From NCBI RefSeq assembly GCF_021603585.1, contig NZ_BQHI01000009.1:124001-188000 (forward strand): DNA of 64,000 nt. The letters run 5' to 3'. This document shows positions 63,097-64,000 of this stretch, piece after piece; positions within the stretch are counted from its first letter, which is position 1, and each line of letters begins with the position of its first letter. The stretch is from Pseudomonas sputi (GTDB lineage: Bacteria > Pseudomonadota > Gammaproteobacteria > Pseudomonadales > Pseudomonadaceae). A program made the position numbers and the translations under genes. The notes below the pieces were generated by a model. The model was given only the letters and a program-made list of their open reading frames with translations, searched no databases and was not told the origin of the DNA.

Positions 63097-63309
63097 TTAC
63101 TCTGGGCGGACTTGTGCAGCTTGCATACCCTTTTGGCCTTTCTCAGCCACGAAGGAGACGGTCTGGCCTTCTTTCAGGCTTTTGAAACCGTCAGTTTCGA
63201 TAGCTTTGAAGTGTACGAACAGGTCGTCACCGCCACCTTGAGGAGTGATGAAGCCGAAGCCTTTTTCATCGTTGAACCATTTAACGGTGCCGGTTTGGCG
63301 ATTAGACAT
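63097..63309 (-). CDS. CspA-family cold-shock protein
   Basis: A 70-residue OB-fold nucleic-acid chaperone from ATG 63309 (GGAGATACACC upstream). The RNP1 motif KGFGFI and RNP2 motif DLFVHF are intact ([19 protein letters not shown]). Family members melt RNA structure; which paralogue it is, is not clear. Confidence 0.9.
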   Translation of the reverse strand: MSNRQTGTVKWFNDEKGFGFITPQGGGDDLFVHFKAIETDGFKSLKEGQTVSFVAEKGQKGMQAAQVRPE

Positions 63310-63599
63310 GGTGTATCTCCAAGAAACATATATTTTCAGTAGTACTGTGCTGCTCAGGCCAACTGGGCACACCGGGGTATCATAGTCGAAATGTTCGCTT
63401 TGGTAGCCCCCCGGACGTGCTGTTTGCCAATCAGTCGTGTTTTCTTTACTGCCTGTTTCGGCTGGAGGCCGCGGTTTAAAAGGCCTCGAGCGAAAAATAA
63501 AGACAATAAAAAAACCTGTAAAACCTGCATAAATCGTACGAAAAGGCCTGAATCAGATGCTTTTCAGCGGTGCTGGGGGCAGTGAAAAGGCCTTTTTCA

Positions 63600-63902
63600 T
63601 CATTTTTTCGCCGGGGTATTGGCCTTGCATTTGGCAATTTGCCCCAGGGCTTTTTGTTGCAATTCCTGGCTGGCCTTGTTGTCCATCAGCGCCTGAATGT
63701 CACTGGCCGGATAGGATTTGATGGCATCGGCACCGCACGCGCAGTGGGATTTTGCGGCAGCGGCACCGATTTGCGGAGTGGCCGCCTGGGTGCACTGAGC
63801 CATGTATTTCTCACGCTCGCCCTTTGGCCAGTCAGCGTGGGCGCTCAGCGGCAGCAGCAAGACGAGGGGGGCGACTGCAGCAAGCAGGGTATTAAGACGC
63901 AT
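63600..63902 (-). CDS. Small secreted protein with three cysteines
   Basis: From ATG 63902 (AAGGAG at nine bases) a 100-residue protein with a signal peptide (MRLNTLLAAVAPLVLLLPLSAHA). The mature part has Cys in YMAQCTQ and SHCACGADAIK and one near the end (AKCKANT), giving four in all. Probably periplasmic with disulphides. A conserved-type Pseudomonas protein of unknown function. Confidence 0.65.
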   Translation of the reverse strand: MRLNTLLAAVAPLVLLLPLSAHADWPKGEREKYMAQCTQAATPQIGAAAAKSHCACGADAIKSYPASDIQALMDNKASQELQQKALGQIAKCKANTPAKK

Positions 63903-64000
63903 GCGAGGATGCTCCTTGTGGGTCAATGTCTTGTTATCTGAGGGCCCGAAGGCCGATCAAGTTCAGCACTCTGGCATAAAACAGATGATTTGCCTCCCGA

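Overview
The window looks like the chromosome of a Pseudomonas, most likely of the P. fluorescens group. The supporting signs are the glutaminase-asparaginase, a ribose operon of the layout rbsBACRKD plus a secreted nucleoside hydrolase, a short LOV protein of the PpSB1 type, and small families typical of the genus (DUF1654, DUF2790, DUF6482). No tRNA, rRNA or CRISPR array was recognised.

Layout. (1) 1-7 kb: a low-GC stretch with a secreted metallo-beta-lactamase-fold enzyme, a LysR/oxidoreductase divergent pair, a frameshifted AraC regulator, a tautomerase, a LysR regulator and a TehA-like channel. (2) 7.4-9.5 kb: a decayed paralogue of the gene at 54.2 kb, then a cyanate-detoxification cluster (cynS, DUF2790, cynT). 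(3) 10.2-13.7 kb: LysR, HAD dehalogenase, class II aldolase and SDR, probably a small catabolic set. (4) 14-20.5 kb: a light/photo-oxidative-stress region. It has a short LOV photoreceptor, TerC, an operon DCC-SDR-DUF6482-photolyase remnant-DUF2256, and DUF3429 plus an ABC1 kinase. The DCC operon has a sigma70-like promoter followed by three 11-bp-spaced repeats that fit the operator of B12-dependent CarH/LitR light regulators.

(5) 20.7-52 kb: a mosaic genomic island rich in apparent defence genes. Its centre (22.7-30.1 kb) is a divergent locus under a WYL regulator of the CapW/BrxR type. One arm encodes an MBL-fold protein, an E2-E1-JAB fusion, a membrane protein and a WYL-like protein. The other arm encodes the regulator, a membrane protein and a second MBL-fold protein. 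It resembles the ancillary part of type II CBASS, but no cyclase is visible. Next come an Mrr-type nuclease, an FRG-domain protein, a DEDDh exonuclease, endonuclease I, RmuC, an HTH/unknown pair, and a YaaW/coiled-coil cassette between two copies of a repeat. The island ends in a four-gene tyrosine-recombinase module (46.0-51.9 kb) abutting a second endonuclease I gene truncated at about 51.96 kb. This is the visible right junction; the left end was not found.

(6) 52-64 kb: ordinary core chromosome. It holds an SOS-box-controlled DUF1654 gene, ansB, a FlxA-like small protein, the complete ribose operon with its own promoter and RbsR operator, an I78 inhibitor-like lipoprotein, a cold-shock protein and a small secreted protein.

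Decay is frequent in the accessory part: G-run and T-run frameshifts, a large in-frame deletion in a photolyase, and several nonsense-interrupted small genes.
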